DNA of 64,000 nucleotides, taken from positions 96,189,001 to 96,253,000 of the forward strand of contig CM071594.1 in assembly GCA_036435485.1 (NCBI GenBank). The letters are read 5' to 3'. The notes beneath the pieces were generated by a model. The model was given only the letters and a program-made list of their open reading frames with translations. It did not search any database and had not been told where the DNA came from. Position 1 is the stretch's first letter, and the number at the start of each line of letters is the position of its first letter. The DNA is from Saposhnikovia divaricata (taxonomy: Eukaryota > Streptophyta > Magnoliopsida > Apiales > Apiaceae). The position numbers and the translations under genes were made by a program. Below, piece after piece: positions 1 to 11,545 of this stretch.

Positions 1-447
1 TAAATAGACTTTATAATTTTTTTTCTGATGAAAATAGCTTTAATACATTTAAACGAGCAAATCGCTCAGCAACATTGCAGAAAGTTCAGAAGGTACATTC
101 CCCTCTGAAAACAAAGAACGACCAGCATAGCACCGTACATTCCTCAACTACCAACCCAAACCTTGAAAGCATGATGATGGAACTTCGAATAGATTGGTTT
201 GTCACCAAAATCAGACTTTATTCTTTGTTTTAAAGAGTCATGGAAGAAAATTTTTAAGTCCATCAGAAATAAAAACATCAACCAGCAAAGTACTTTAAAA
301 ACAAAACGTCTTAAATAATGAAAAGAGAATTGTAAAGAAATCGATCAAGAGAAAAACAAGACTTCGCAGTTGCATCCTCCTCCTCACTTGAAATTGGCTG
401 CATCAGTCTTGGATTTCTTCCTTGCCTGCCCAGTTTCTCCAGCAACC
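1..447. other. AT-rich flank and 3' region of the BED-finger gene
   Basis: No independent gene is visible. Positions 384-447 would encode a third copy of the coiled-coil repeat of the neighbouring minus-strand gene if one base were removed near 465. That frame ends at a TGA at 384-386 after a Lys/Arg-rich tail. Positions 1-383 are otherwise featureless. Confidence 0.4.
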
Positions 448-1210
448 TCAGTCTTGAATTTCTTCTTCCCTGGCGTTCCTAACTTCTCCAGCAACCTCAG
501 ATAAACTCTTTCTGATTTCAGCAAGTTCTTTGTAGACTGTCTCCAGTCTGTCTGTTAGTGCCTGCATGTGTTCATACTTCTCTTTCATCTTCGATTCTAT
601 TGTTGCCCTCTTCCTTGCATTCCCAGCTTCTCCAGCAACCTCCGATAAACTCTTTCTGATTTCAGCAAGTCCTTCATGGACCATCTTCACCCCAACTGTT
701 GTTAGTTCCTCGATCTGTTCACAAGTTTCTTTCAGCTTTAATACTAGAGTTGCCCAACGCTCCAAACGATTTTTCTGCTTAATTGCAAATGTTAAAACTT
801 GAGCACGTACACTACCATACATTATAAAGATGCTTGTAAAAAATTAACCACGAGAGTCTTACCAGAGTAGAATGCTGGCTAGCTTCTCCTGATCCACCAG
901 GGTTAAGGCTTACTGGAGGAGCAGGAACCATCTTCTGCCGACGTCGATCCTTCAACCTCTGAACTTTGAGAAGAGGATCTTCTTCGAAATTCTCTTTAAA
1001 TCCTTCCCTCACTGCTTGCGGTACCTTTGTGCAAACTTTACCAAATCCTGCCACTCCAGCCAAGTGCATCTTCATTCTTGTAATGCTGCAGTTGCACATT
1101 TCATGGTAGCAGTAGTTGCATCTTATATATTCGTTGCCACCTCTAATAATTGTTATTGCATGTTTCCACGCGTAATCTCTCTTTCTTTTCGCTCTCACTG
1201 TAATTACCAT
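448..1210 (-). CDS. BED-type zinc-finger / coiled-coil protein, two exons (possibly transposase-derived)
   Basis: The role is unknown. Exon 1 (1210-863) encodes a basic start, then CNYC followed by a histidine cluster and an HLAGVAGFGKVC segment. This is the C2H-type BED finger found in plant hAT transposases and their domesticated relatives (family knowledge). Exon 2 (774-448) encodes a charged alpha-helical region with two copies of a block containing ELAEIRKSLSEVAGE. The ORF is open on both sides of a plausible 88-nt intron (donor CTG|GTAAGA at 862, acceptor AAGCAG| at 775), and the exons join in phase 0, which supports a real spliced gene. An extra G near 465 appears to cut off a third repeat and a basic tail ending at 384. 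No hAT catalytic domain is visible. It could be a domesticated fragment or a decaying transposon gene. Confidence 0.5.
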
Positions 1211-1561
1211 AAACTCAATTAGCTAGTCTCCTCAAATATAAGATATTTGGCAGAATCTTTGTAAATTAACATTCGATAAATATTTAAAAAAAACTTCAAC
1301 AGCTCATAACATAAGGTCAATGTATTTTTAACACCAACAAATAAATATAATTTTCCATTCCCTGTAACTGTATCAATACTCTTCTTTGTTCCAAGCAATT
1401 GCAGTTCTGTTATAATGTATTTTTACACAAGCTGCATTAAACTATATTCATATCCTGTTCTTAAAAAGTTATGAACCTTGGTATCAATTTGGTTTTATGA
1501 AGATATTTACTGGGTTAACATAATATTTTGTTAATTATGCGTACTGCATCTATTACCTTTA
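1211..1561. other. Intergenic, upstream of the BED-finger gene
   Basis: AT-rich DNA without a convincing ORF. It would hold the 5' UTR and promoter of the minus-strand gene, but no clear TATA box could be chosen. Confidence 0.3.
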
Positions 1562-1888
1562 TCTATACTTAGTAGTATGTATACTAATCTAGGGGATAAT
1601 TGTTTGTAATTTGATTCAATGGTTCAACCAACTATACAAATAATAGTGGTCGTTAAATTTTTAGTAAATCGATGAGAATCGTTAAATCTATCACTAAGAA
1701 ATATTTCATATTTGTGTTAATTAAATTAATACCCAAGGTTCAAATTCCGTTAACAACAAATTAAAGTTATATTAAAGTAAATTTAAATAACTATTGAATT
1801 AGAAAATTTGATAAAAATTTAATTTTATTAAAAGAAAATATTATATAATATTTAAAAGAAGCCGTGCATGGCACGGGTTATAAGTTAG
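1562..1888 (+). mobile_element. Non-autonomous Helitron, copy A
   Basis: The 5' end is TCTATACTTAG preceded by A (1561). The 3' end is a CCGTGC-AT(G)-GCACGG hairpin (1862-1876) followed by TTATAAGTTAG and then T. This matches the Helitron pattern of 5' TC, subterminal hairpin, CTRR end and insertion between A and T, with CTAG decayed to TTAG. No coding capacity, so mobilisation in trans is assumed. Confidence 0.7.
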
Positions 1889-1889
1889 T

Positions 1890-2236
1890 AAACTATAATA
1901 AGCAAACAAGGGTATAATTGTTCGTAGTTTGCAATGGTTCAACCATACAAACAATAGTGATCTTTAAATTTTTAGTAAATCGATGAGAACCGTTACATCT
2001 AACACTAAAGAATATTTGTGCTAATTTAATGAATACCCAAGGTTCGAATCCCGTTAACAACAAATTAAAGTTCAGAATTTATATTATTATTAGTTTGAAA
2101 CAATACATGAGCTTTTGACTAATATATATTAAATTAAAATTAAAATAATTATTAAACTAGAAAATTAGATAAAAATTAATTTTATTATAAGAAAATATTA
2201 TATCATATTTAAAAGAAGCCTATTCGCTTGTGCTTA
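1890..2236 (+). mobile_element. Truncated Helitron copy B
   Basis: It abuts copy A and repeats its interior: a TATAATAAGC-like start, the stretch GGTTCGAATCCCGTTAAC, and an end AAAAGAAGCC where the hairpin should begin. The 5' TC end and the 3' CTAG end are both missing. Copy C begins directly after it, so the loss probably came with that insertion (inference). Confidence 0.5.
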
Positions 2237-2718
2237 TCTATACTATATTATTATAAGCAAAATAGATATTTTTTGTAGTTTGTAGTTTGATTAACCAAAC
2301 TATTCACAACCGTTAGATTTTCTATTCAAATAGATAATGACCGTTAGGTACAAAATACTAAAAGTTGTTATATACAGAGGTCTAAAGTTCGATTCTCGCC
2401 AACAACATATTAATTTATATTTAATACTAAAAATTATTATATACAAAGATTAAAGATTCGAATTCTTCCAATAACATATTTAAATTAATATTTATAATAT
2501 CATATAACACTATAAATAAATTATAAAAAATTAAAGATTCGATTCCCGCCAACAACATATTAATCTATATTTAATAAAAAAAATTATTATATACAAAGAT
2601 TTAAGCTTCGAAATCTTCCAATAACATATAAAAATTAATATTTATAATATCATATTATCCTATAAATAAATTATAAAAAATTAAAAATAATCCGTGCTTT
2701 GCACGGGTTATAAGCTAG
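2237..2718 (+). mobile_element. Non-autonomous Helitron, copy C
   Basis: It starts at TCTATACTATATTATTATAAGC (preceded by A 2236; only key bases given) and ends with a CCGTGC-TTT-GCACGG hairpin (2692-2706) and CTAG at 2715-2718 followed by T. The interior holds an imperfect tandem duplication of roughly 170 bp. Each unit contains a GTTCGATTCYCGCCAACAAC block. Confidence 0.8.
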
Positions 2719-2722
2719 TCTA

Positions 2723-3570
2723 TCTATACTATACTATTATAAGCTGAATATGGTATATTTGGTTGGTAGTTTGGTACACTTTTTTTGATACACTCAATAG
2801 CAACCATTGGATTTTGAGACAAATTAATGAAAATCGTTGGATGTAATGCTAAAAGAATATTCTTTTTATAATATAAAAAAAATACTCCTATAGGTTCAAG
2901 GTTCGAATCCCGTCAACAACATATTATTATTAAACATTTATATCATCTTATAAACTACTCCTAGAAGTTCAATATTCGATTCCCCTCAACAACATATTTT
3001 AGTTAAAAATTTATATTATTTATTTTCACCATATTGTTATTAAACATTTATATTACTCCCTCCGTCCCACTTATTGTGTCCCATTTTGACTTTTTAAAGT
3101 CAAATTCATCGAAATTTGATTGTAAATTATAATTTATTTTTTTATATTTTTACAAATTTAAAAATCAGTTTTAATAATACTTCACCTAAATTTTCTTATG
3201 ATCATTTTTTTAATTTATATGTTTATCAGTATTTATTGATTATTAGTCAAAATTCGATCAGTTTGACTTTGAAAAGTCAAAATAGGGGACAAAGGAAGTA
3301 TATTATAAACTATTCCAAGAATTTTAAAGTTCAATTACGGTCAATAACATATTAAATTTAAAAAGTTATTTATCTATTGTAAATATACAAGCAAAAAACA
3401 ATAATTTAGAATACTATCAAATACGTATATTATATTTTATTATCTTCTATAATTTATTTTATTACTAATTAAAAAGCAAATATTAAAATTATGAATAATA
3501 AGATAAAAATATTAAATATTAAGATAAAAATATTTAAAATCATCCCTGCATCGCACGGGTTACAAGCTAG
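2723..3570 (+). mobile_element. Non-autonomous Helitron, copy D, with a nested Stowaway
   Basis: 5' end TCTATACTATACTATTA after A 2722; 3' end CCCTGCATCGCACGGG followed by TTACAAGCTAG, with CTAG at 3567-3570 followed by T. It inserted almost exactly at the 3' end of copy C. A Stowaway MITE at 3056-3298 lies inside. Confidence 0.8.
3056..3298. mobile_element. Stowaway MITE (Tc1/mariner type)
   Basis: The left terminus CTCCCTCCGTCCC and right terminus GGGGACAAAGGAAG are inverted repeats matching the plant Stowaway consensus. TA flanks both sides (3054-3055 and 3299-3300). TTGACTTT blocks pair inside it. About 243 bp, non-coding. Confidence 0.85.
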
Positions 3571-3572
3571 TA

Positions 3573-5052
3573 TCAATAAATAAGCAAAACACCCTTTACC
3601 ACTTTGTACGCAATTTATTTCTATAGTAATTCTACGTTCTTTTTTTAGGTCATAAAATAAATATCCTATTATAATTATAATTCTTTTATTCATAATTTTT
3701 TATTACAATTTAGAGTAAAAATTATATAGTTTCACCCTAGAATCATGTCTTCCTTACAATTCTATGTTATTTTTTAAAAAATAAATGATAAAATTGAAAT
3801 CCGATTATCATTAAAATTCCTCAACTATATTTGCAATCTTTTTTTTTAATTTTCAATAAAAAAATACTACGATCAATTCTCCAAAAGATATTTTTAAAGA
3901 GAACAAAACAATCCAAGTTTCTATTTGTTGATCGTATAATTTTTTTTAACAGTTGCACTTTGTACCATCTTTATTAATAAACAAAACACCATTTTAACGA
4001 TTTTACTTTATACTCCCTCCGTCTCTCATAACTTTTCTCATTTGACTAAAAACATGGGTTTTAAGATAGTGGGTAAAGAATATAGTTTTTTTATGGAGTA
4101 GTGGATATTGAATATTGTTTTTAAGAAGTAGTGGGTATTGAATATTATTTTTAAGGAGTAGTGGGTGGAGTAGTGGGTATTGAATAATAATTTTAAGGAG
4201 TAGTGGGTGGAATAGTGGATATTTAATATTATTTTTAAGAAGTAGTGAGTATTGAATATTATTTTTAAGGAGTAGTGGGTGGAATAGTGGGTATTGAATA
4301 GTGTTATTTATGGCTTAAAATAGAAAGGGGAAAAATATTTTGAATGACCCAAAATAGTAAACAGTAAAAGTTTTAAGAGATAGAGGGAGTACCAAATTTG
4401 GTTTGCACCATATTTTGCTTCCACCCCCATAATCATATTTCTACTATGATTCTACGTTGTTATTAAAAAAAGCAATAAAAAAGAAATCCTATTAATTATA
4501 ATTATAATTTTTTTATTAATAATTTTTTATTACAACTTAGAATTAAAATAATTATAGTTTCATCCCTAGAATCATGTCAACTTCCCCACAATTCAATACT
4601 TTTTTTTAAAAAAATGGTAAAATTGAAATTCTATTATATTTATAATTCTTATATTATATTTGTAATTTTTTTATATTATAATTTAGAATCAAAAAATATT
4701 ACGATAAATTCTCCAAAAGAATTTTCAATGACAACAAGAAGAACGTGTTTTCATGCATTACTCTAGAACAATCTAACTTTTATCTGTTGATCGTATAATT
4801 TTTTTAATGGTACCATTTTGTACCATATTTGGTTCGAACCATATTTTTGTTTCACCCCTAAATCTTATATCTATTATAGTTCTACGTTGTTTTTTTTAAA
4901 AAAAAATGAAAATATAAATTCTTTCACAATTATAAATCATCTATTTGTAATTCTTTTTATTACAACTAATATATTATAATATAATATAAAAATTTAAGAT
5001 TAATTAAATGAAAAGTTAGTGACAAATGTACACTCTCGTGCCCGTGCTTCGC
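3573..5052 (+). mobile_element. Degraded Helitron-related element with a repeated interior
   Basis: It starts TCAATAAATAAGC after A 3572, directly behind copy D. It ends near a CCCGTGCTTCGCAACC remnant that resembles the family hairpin with one arm decayed. The interior contains two to three diverged copies of a ~400-bp unit (about 3600-3990, 4405-4800 and a partial one near 4840-5000), recognisable by a TTCTACGTT...CCCTAGAATCATGTC order. No coding capacity. The outer limits are approximate. Confidence 0.45.
4013..4389. mobile_element. Stowaway-like MITE with an internal short tandem repeat
   Basis: Termini CTCCCTCCGTCTC and GAGATAGAGGGAG are inverted repeats, flanked by TA at 4011-4012 and 4390-4391. 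The interior repeats a ~30-bp phrase around AAGGAGTAGTGGGTRGA several times, making the element longer than usual. Confidence 0.8.
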
Positions 5053-5084
5053 AACCTTAAATTCTATTTAAATATATGTTTTCA

Positions 5085-5605
<521 letters not shown>

Positions 5606-5610
5606 AATTT

Positions 5611-6621
5611 TGTTAGACAATCTGTGAAAATAGTACAGAATAGTAAATCGTGTGTGTGTGAATAACAGAATAATAAAATGAATAAAATAGGAGATAAGAA
5701 CGTAAGAACCCGAGTCCAGTGCGTGACTGTCTCCTTAAAGCGTATTTGACCTCACCGTATGTACGAGCGAAACGCCTGCTAGGATAAAACGGATTGCAGT
5801 GAGGCTACAGTAGCGTAACTCTCAGCGAGCTTGAAACGAGAAAGAATATCACCGAAGGAAGAAGAGGCTGTGTTTAAGAGGAGAGGATGTGTTTTTCGAA
5901 TGAATAATCCTAAGGCTCTACACGAGTATATATAGGATAGGAAAACTTGTGCGCTACACAATTGCCCTAATTAATTAGCTGTGCTAATCAAAAAGTCGGT
6001 GGCAATTTTCCTTTATTAATTAACCGCGTTAATTAATTAAGGTAAGGCGGTGGCAAAAAATTTGTTATAAAAATGGAATTGATTTTACCACAATTAGTTC
6101 CAAATTCGAAATTAATTTAGTCAGATCTTTATGCTCAAACCCAGTGGAAATAATAATTAGCAAAACTAGTCCGGGATTATTCGGCCCAATTTTCTGCTAC
6201 ATTCGTGTCCGCAGGTCGCACACGCGGAAAGCCCGAAGGCTTGCGAAGCCTCGAATTTCCCCTCGAAATCCCACAATTCGCACCCCCCTGCATGCCCGCG
6301 TAGGAGATGGAGCAACACTTAACCAACACAAGTGAACACTCCTCTTGTGTTGTACTATATAAAGCAAAGGAAACTCCTTTTCCTTATCAATGTGGGACTT
6401 CAAGTTTAACAACAAAATTTCCACTATTAAGGGACCAACTTTGAGTAATCATAACTCACCCATCCCTTAGTCGTTTTGAGTGTTTAAATATGCATTGGAA
6501 AGCTCTCGCGGAGGAGAACACTCTCCAAGCATGACTTGTTGCAAACACGCACACAAGGCACACTCAAATCGGAGCTCAAAATGACTCGACAATGTGGGTC
6601 TAAAACCCACATTTTCTAACA
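5611..6621 (-). repeat. 3' LTR of the copia element
   Basis: 1011 bp, TG...CA. Near its outer element-start end lies a perfect 9-bp inverted repeat AATGTGGGT/ACCCACATT with a 5-nt spacer (6591-6613). A second palindrome TTAATTAAC-CGC-GTTAATTAA lies at 6016-6036. Minus-strand TATA-like boxes occur near 6355 (TTTATATAG) and 5930 (TATATATA). Confidence 0.95.
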
Positions 6622-6631
6622 ATCCCCCACA
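6622..6631 (-). promoter_or_regulatory. Polypurine tract of the copia element
   Basis: The minus strand reads GTGGGGGAT immediately before the 3' LTR TG. This is the expected position of the plus-strand primer. Confidence 0.8.
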
Positions 6632-7172
6632 TGGATGAGATTGATATCGTAGTAGCACACACCAGACAGACAGACACGGAATTTGATGTGGTGATAATTC
6701 TTCGATCAGATATAGCATACGATAGGTAGAGGTTTGCTTCTTGAACCTTCGCTTGAGTAAGCATACCGACCTTACTGGTAGACAGTGGTGGTTTGCTCTT
6801 TGAACTGTTTGACCATTTGTGTAAGCGATGATATACTTATCACTATATCCTTTCTGACTCGTTCAGCTCTCATGATTATGTCCATTTTGGCCATGGAACA
6901 TCGTCCTGGTTCTGCAGGAGTTTCTAAAGAGTTGTGCCCCGCAACTCTCCTTTGAAGCGGCCCCACTTCTCTCCCACATAGGTGATCTTTATACTTATAG
7001 AGTAACCCGCGTTTACTCAACTGAATTCCATGCGTTCAGATCTTGAACTCCATGTATTCACCGAAAGATCATTAAAAGCTTAATAGCTTACCCTCGTACC
7101 TTACGGGTCTCACTGTTTCTCATCATAGGAACAGGCCAGGGGTTACCCCCACAGTGATTTGGTCATCATGAT

Positions 7173-10100
7173 TTAGTTGACCCATTGGACCAAGTTCTTG
7201 GGACCTCCAGTCAGCAATGGTTGGGTGTCCACCATGACGCCGTTAAGCAATAGGCTTAAGGCCCATTCCTCTCGATGATTTGTCAACCAGTTCTCTTGAT
7301 AACCTTTGGTTAGCGGATCCGTAATATTATCCTTTGATGGTATAAAGTCAATAGTGATAATTCCGGTTGACATTAACTGTCTAATGGAACTATGTCGTCG
7401 TCGTATATGACGGGACTTTCCATTATACATTGTGCTCTGTGCTCTGCCAATAGCAGACTGACTATCACAGTGCAATCCTATTGCAGTCACAGGCTTTTGC
7501 CATCTCGAAACATCCTCCAAAAATTGGCGTAAATATTCTGCCTCTTGTGCGCATTTATTTAATGCCACAATCTCAGCTTCCATTGTGGACTGAGTTATAA
7601 CCGTTTGTTTAGAGGATTTCCATGACACTGCTGCTCCAGCTAGTGTAAACACATAACCACTCGTAGACTTTAGTGCCTTCTTGCTAGATATCCAGTTAGC
7701 GTCAGTATAGCCTTCTAGTACGGCTGGATAACTACCATAATGCAAACCATAGTCTCGAGTTCCCCTCAAGTACTTTAGTACTCGTATGATTGCTTTCCAG
7801 TGATCAGCTCCCGGATTACTCGTAAATCTACTCAACTTGCTAATTGAGTATGCAATGTCTGGTCTTGTACAACTCATAAGGTACATCAGACTTCCAATTA
7901 TCCGTGAGTATTCCAACTGCGAGACTCCTACACCTTTATTCTTGGATAGATGTAAAGTCAAATCCACAGGTGCTCTCGCTGTCTCAACATCATCCTTGAG
8001 AAATTTCTCAAGAATCTTGTCAACATAATGTGGTTGACTTAAGGCAAGACCCTCCGAGGTTCTAGAAATTTGAATTCCCAGAATTACATTTGCTAGACCC
8101 ATGTCTTTCATGTCAAATCTTGCCTTTAACATGTCCTTAGTAGATTTGATCACCTTATCATTGCTACCGGCAATAAGTAGATCATCTACGTACAAAGTCA
8201 TCATAACATATCCGTTTTCGTTATCCTTGTAGTAGGCGCAACTATCACATTCATTGATCTTGAAACCACTGGCTAACACAACCTCATCAAATTTCTCATG
8301 CCATTTCATAGGCGCTTGCTTCAAGCCATACAGTGATTTCACCAATCTACAGACTTTTCTTTCTTGTCCAGGGACAACAAACCCTTCAGGTTGTTCCATA
8401 TAGATTTCCTCATCTATATCCCCATTTAGGAAAGCTATCTTCACATCCATTTGATGTACAGGCAACTTTCGCATTGCAGCGATAGCAAACATCATCCTTA
8501 TAGATGTTATTCTCGATACTGGAGAATATGTATCAAAGTAATCAAGACCATGTTGCTGCTTGTATCCTTTGATTAAAAGTCTAGCCTTGTACTTATCGAT
8601 GGTCCCATCAGGTTTCAACTTCTTTTTGAAAACCCACTTGCTACCTAGTGTTTTACTACCGGCTGGTAAGTCCACTAACTCCCAAGTATGATTCTGTAAG
8701 ATAGAATCTACTTCACTTTTGATGGCCTCTTTCCACATAGGTCCATCAGGTGATGTTACCGCTTCCCTATAGGTTTTCGGATCACCTTCTTCGAGCAAAT
8801 AAGTCAGAAACTCTGACCCATAGGATTTCTCCTTCCTTTGTCTTTTGCTCCTTCTCACTACCCCCACATTTTCGTCTTCACTTTCATCATTCTCATTGTC
8901 GTCTACTATAGACTCATGAGGTCGTTTAGACGTCGTAGGGTGTTCGACTCCAGGATTACAAGGAAATACATTCTCAAAGAATGACGCATTCCTTGACTCC
9001 ATAATCGTATTCTTTTGAATCTCAGGAATCTTCGATTCATATACAAGAAACCGATATGCAGTACTATGTGGTGGATATCCGATGAAGATACAGTCCACAG
9101 TCTTTGGACCAATCTTCACCTTCTTAGGTGCAGGGATCAGTACCTTTGCAAGGCACCCCCACACTTTCAGATTTTGGTAACTTGGTTTCTTTTCCTTCCA
9201 CATCTCATAAGGACTTTCATCCTTATTCTTGCGAATCATCATATTTAAAATATGAGTTGCACTTAAGATGGCTTCCCCCCACATCGACTGCGAAAGTCCA
9301 GAGCTTAACAACATCACATTCATCATCTCCTTGAGAGTGCGATTCTTCCTCTCAGCCACTCCATTAGACTGAGGGGAATATGGTGCAGTGACCTCATGGA
9401 TTATACCATGTTGTGAACAGAATTTCCCAAAAGGTTCAACATATACACCTCCACGATCACTTCGTATCATTTTGATTTTCTCATTTTGTTGTGTCTCAAC
9501 TTCTTCCTTATAGATTTTAAATTTATCTATAGCTTCGTCTTTGCTTTTAAGCAAATATACATAACAGTATTTTGTACAATCATCTATGAATGTAATAAAA
9601 TACTTGTTTCCTCCTCTAGTTGGAGCAAATTTTAAATCACATATGTCGCTATGTATTAGGTCTAGCACCTTGGTGTTTCTTTGCACATGTTTAAACGATG
9701 CTCTTGTTAATTTTGCCTCAACACAAGTTTCACACTTATGTTTTGAATCAATATTCAATTTTGGTATGTAATCTTTTGCACTTAAACGTCGTAAAGTGTC
9801 AAAATTAACATGTCCTAATCTAGCATGCCATAAATTAGGAGACTCAAGAAAGTAAGCAAAAGAATTCTTTATTTCATTATTGTCCTTAACGGAAGCATGC
9901 CATAAATTAGGAGACTCAAGCAAGTAAGCAGAAGAATTCTTTATTTCATTATTGTCCTTAACGGACATCACATTGAGCTTAAAAAGCCCATTGGTTACAT
10001 AACCCTTGCCTACAAACATACCATTCTTAGACAAAATAACTTTATCTGACTCTATTACAATACGAAAGCCATGCTTATTCAACAAGGAACCAGACACAAG

Positions 10101-11483
10101 GTTCTTGCGAATATCAGGCACATAAAGTACATTCTTCAAAGTCAGATCCTTCCCAGAAGTCATCTTCAGAATCACCGTGCCTTCCCTTTCAATGGTAGAA
10201 GTTGCTGAATTCCCCATGTAAAGCTTCTCACCAGCATCAGAAGCTTTGAGGCTAGAGAAAACCGCCTTGTCCGAACAAACATGCCTTGTAGCTCCCGTAT
10301 CAATCCACCATTCCCTCGGATTAGAGCCAACCAGGTTAACCTCAGAGACCGTAGCACAGAGGTCTATGTCACCCATCTCCTTAGAGATATCATCGACCAT
10401 GTTTGCTTCCTTCTTCTTGTTGGCCTTCTTAGGCTTCCTACACTCAGAAGACCTATGACCCACTTTGTCACAGTTAAAGCACTTCCCTTGAAACTTCGTC
10501 TTCGAAATTCCTCCCTTAGGTGCCAACTTTGCCCCTTTACCAGAATTGTTCTTCTTGGGCTTATGTTCCACCATGTTTGCCTTTTCAGTGGCAACATTCA
10601 TCTTCTTCTCGAATCCCCTGTTGTCTTCTTCAATACGAAGTCTAACGATCAGATCCTCCATAGTCATCTCCTTTCGCTTATGCTTAAGGTAGTTCTTGAA
10701 ATCTTTCCATCCAGGTGGCAGCTTCTCAATCACAGCAGCAACTTGGAAAGACTCACTTATGATCATCCCTTCAGCATGAATATCATGGATGATCACTTGC
10801 AGTTCTTGCACCTGACTGACCACAGTCTTAGAATCCGCCATCTTATAGTCAAGAAAGCGGCCAACAATCCACTTCTTAGCCCCAGCATCCTCGGTTTTGT
10901 ACTTATGGTCAAGTGACTCCCATAAGACCTTAGCTGTTGGCTTTGTACTATACACGTTATATAACGAGTCAGCCAAACCATTTAGCACGTAATTCCGACA
11001 AATATAATCGGCGTGCTTCCAAGCATCAACAGCATAAACTGCTTGCGTGTTACTCTCAACGGTGAGCAACGGTGGATCCTCCCTGAGGTAGCGATCCATA
11101 TTCAACGTGGTCAGATAGAACAGCATCTTTTGCTGCCAGCATTTGAAGTTCGTACCATTGAACTTCTCAGGTTTCTCAGCATGTGCAGCAGGCACTGTAG
11201 GAACCGTAGGCACAACAGGTGTAACATGTGTGGTAGCCACTCCAGACGGTGGTACTACCGTCGATCCAACCGGAACACTAAACTGTCCAATGACAGTATG
11301 TCCCACAGGCACATGTCCCGGAGGCACATGTCCAACCGGCGTTGCACCCACATCAGATGTTATAATCTGTGTAATAGGGTTTAACGGTGGCTGGTGATCC
11401 CCATCAGATGTTACCATCTGTGAGTTGGGATCAACCACCTTGTTCGTGTTGTTCATAGTTTGATTCTCCATTGATTCTGTCAC
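7173..11483 (-). CDS. Gag-Pol polyprotein, Ty1/copia
   Basis: The 1436-residue ORF has no stop or frameshift. Domains by approximate residue: Pro/Val/Gly-rich N-terminus (1-100), UBN2-type Gag (105-320), CCHC zinc knuckle CFNC...GH...C (~334), aspartic protease DTGA (~394), GAG pre-integrase domain with LWHARLGH (~550), integrase DDE residues in HSDICD (~611), RSDRGG (~674) and NGVAERKNR (~709), reverse transcriptase from WKEAIKSE (~916) with LYVDDLL (~1098), and RNase H with DANW, EAE and DSQSA (1260-1345). The polyprotein would be cut by its own protease in virus-like particles (family knowledge). An odd feature is a 24-residue tandem duplication just before the pre-integrase domain. The first Met was chosen as the longest frame; a second Met four residues later is also possible. 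Confidence 0.95.
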   Translation of the reverse strand: MTESMENQTMNNTNKVVDPNSQMVTSDGDHQPPLNPITQIITSDVGATPVGHVPPGHVPVGHTVIGQFSVPVGSTVVPPSGVATTHVTPVVPTVPTVPAAHAEKPEKFNGTNFKCWQQKMLFYLTTLNMDRYLREDPPLLTVESNTQAVYAVDAWKHADYICRNYVLNGLADSLYNVYSTKPTAKVLWESLDHKYKTEDAGAKKWIVGRFLDYKMADSKTVVSQVQELQVIIHDIHAEGMIISESFQVAAVIEKLPPGWKDFKNYLKHKRKEMTMEDLIVRLRIEEDNRGFEKKMNVATEKANMVEHKPKKNNSGKGAKLAPKGGISKTKFQGKCFNCDKVGHRSSECRKPKKANKKKEANMVDDISKEMGDIDLCATVSEVNLVGSNPREWWIDTGATRHVCSDKAVFSSLKASDAGEKLYMGNSATSTIEREGTVILKMTSGKDLTLKNVLYVPDIRKNLVSGSLLNKHGFRIVIESDKVILSKNGMFVGKGYVTNGLFKLNVMSVKDNNEIKNSSAYLLESPNLWHASVKDNNEIKNSFAYFLESPNLWHARLGHVNFDTLRRLSAKDYIPKLNIDSKHKCETCVEAKLTRASFKHVQRNTKVLDLIHSDICDLKFAPTRGGNKYFITFIDDCTKYCYVYLLKSKDEAIDKFKIYKEEVETQQNEKIKMIRSDRGGVYVEPFGKFCSQHGIIHEVTAPYSPQSNGVAERKNRTLKEMMNVMLLSSGLSQSMWGEAILSATHILNMMIRKNKDESPYEMWKEKKPSYQNLKVWGCLAKVLIPAPKKVKIGPKTVDCIFIGYPPHSTAYRFLVYESKIPEIQKNTIMESRNASFFENVFPCNPGVEHPTTSKRPHESIVDDNENDESEDENVGVVRRSKRQRKEKSYGSEFLTYLLEEGDPKTYREAVTSPDGPMWKEAIKSEVDSILQNHTWELVDLPAGSKTLGSKWVFKKKLKPDGTIDKYKARLLIKGYKQQHGLDYFDTYSPVSRITSIRMMFAIAAMRKLPVHQMDVKIAFLNGDIDEEIYMEQPEGFVVPGQERKVCRLVKSLYGLKQAPMKWHEKFDEVVLASGFKINECDSCAYYKDNENGYVMMTLYVDDLLIAGSNDKVIKSTKDMLKARFDMKDMGLANVILGIQISRTSEGLALSQPHYVDKILEKFLKDDVETARAPVDLTLHLSKNKGVGVSQLEYSRIIGSLMYLMSCTRPDIAYSISKLSRFTSNPGADHWKAIIRVLKYLRGTRDYGLHYGSYPAVLEGYTDANWISSKKALKSTSGYVFTLAGAAVSWKSSKQTVITQSTMEAEIVALNKCAQEAEYLRQFLEDVSRWQKPVTAIGLHCDSQSAIGRAQSTMYNGKSRHIRRRHSSIRQLMSTGIITIDFIPSKDNITDPLTKGYQENWLTNHREEWALSLLLNGVMVDTQPLLTGGPKNLVQWVN
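9823..9966 (-). repeat. 72-bp in-frame tandem duplication inside gag-pol
   Basis: Two copies (9823-9894 and 9895-9966) differ at only a few bases. Each encodes 24 residues ending in SPNLWHA, so the conserved start of the pre-integrase domain is duplicated. The frame is kept because 72 is a multiple of three. Confidence 0.9.
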
Positions 11484-11545
11484 TCAAACAAACAATTAAA
11501 TACGTAAGTACAGATCACAGATATAAAATAATTACGCTTTAAGAT

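Noticed and set aside
2901..2925. tRNA gene or SINE suggested by GGTTCGAATCCCG
   Set aside because: Only a B-box-like word is present; no A box, cloverleaf or SINE tail was found.
10281..10916. 211-residue plus-strand frame over the copia gag
   Set aside because: It is antisense to an intact, domain-rich Gag-Pol ORF and has no recognisable features.
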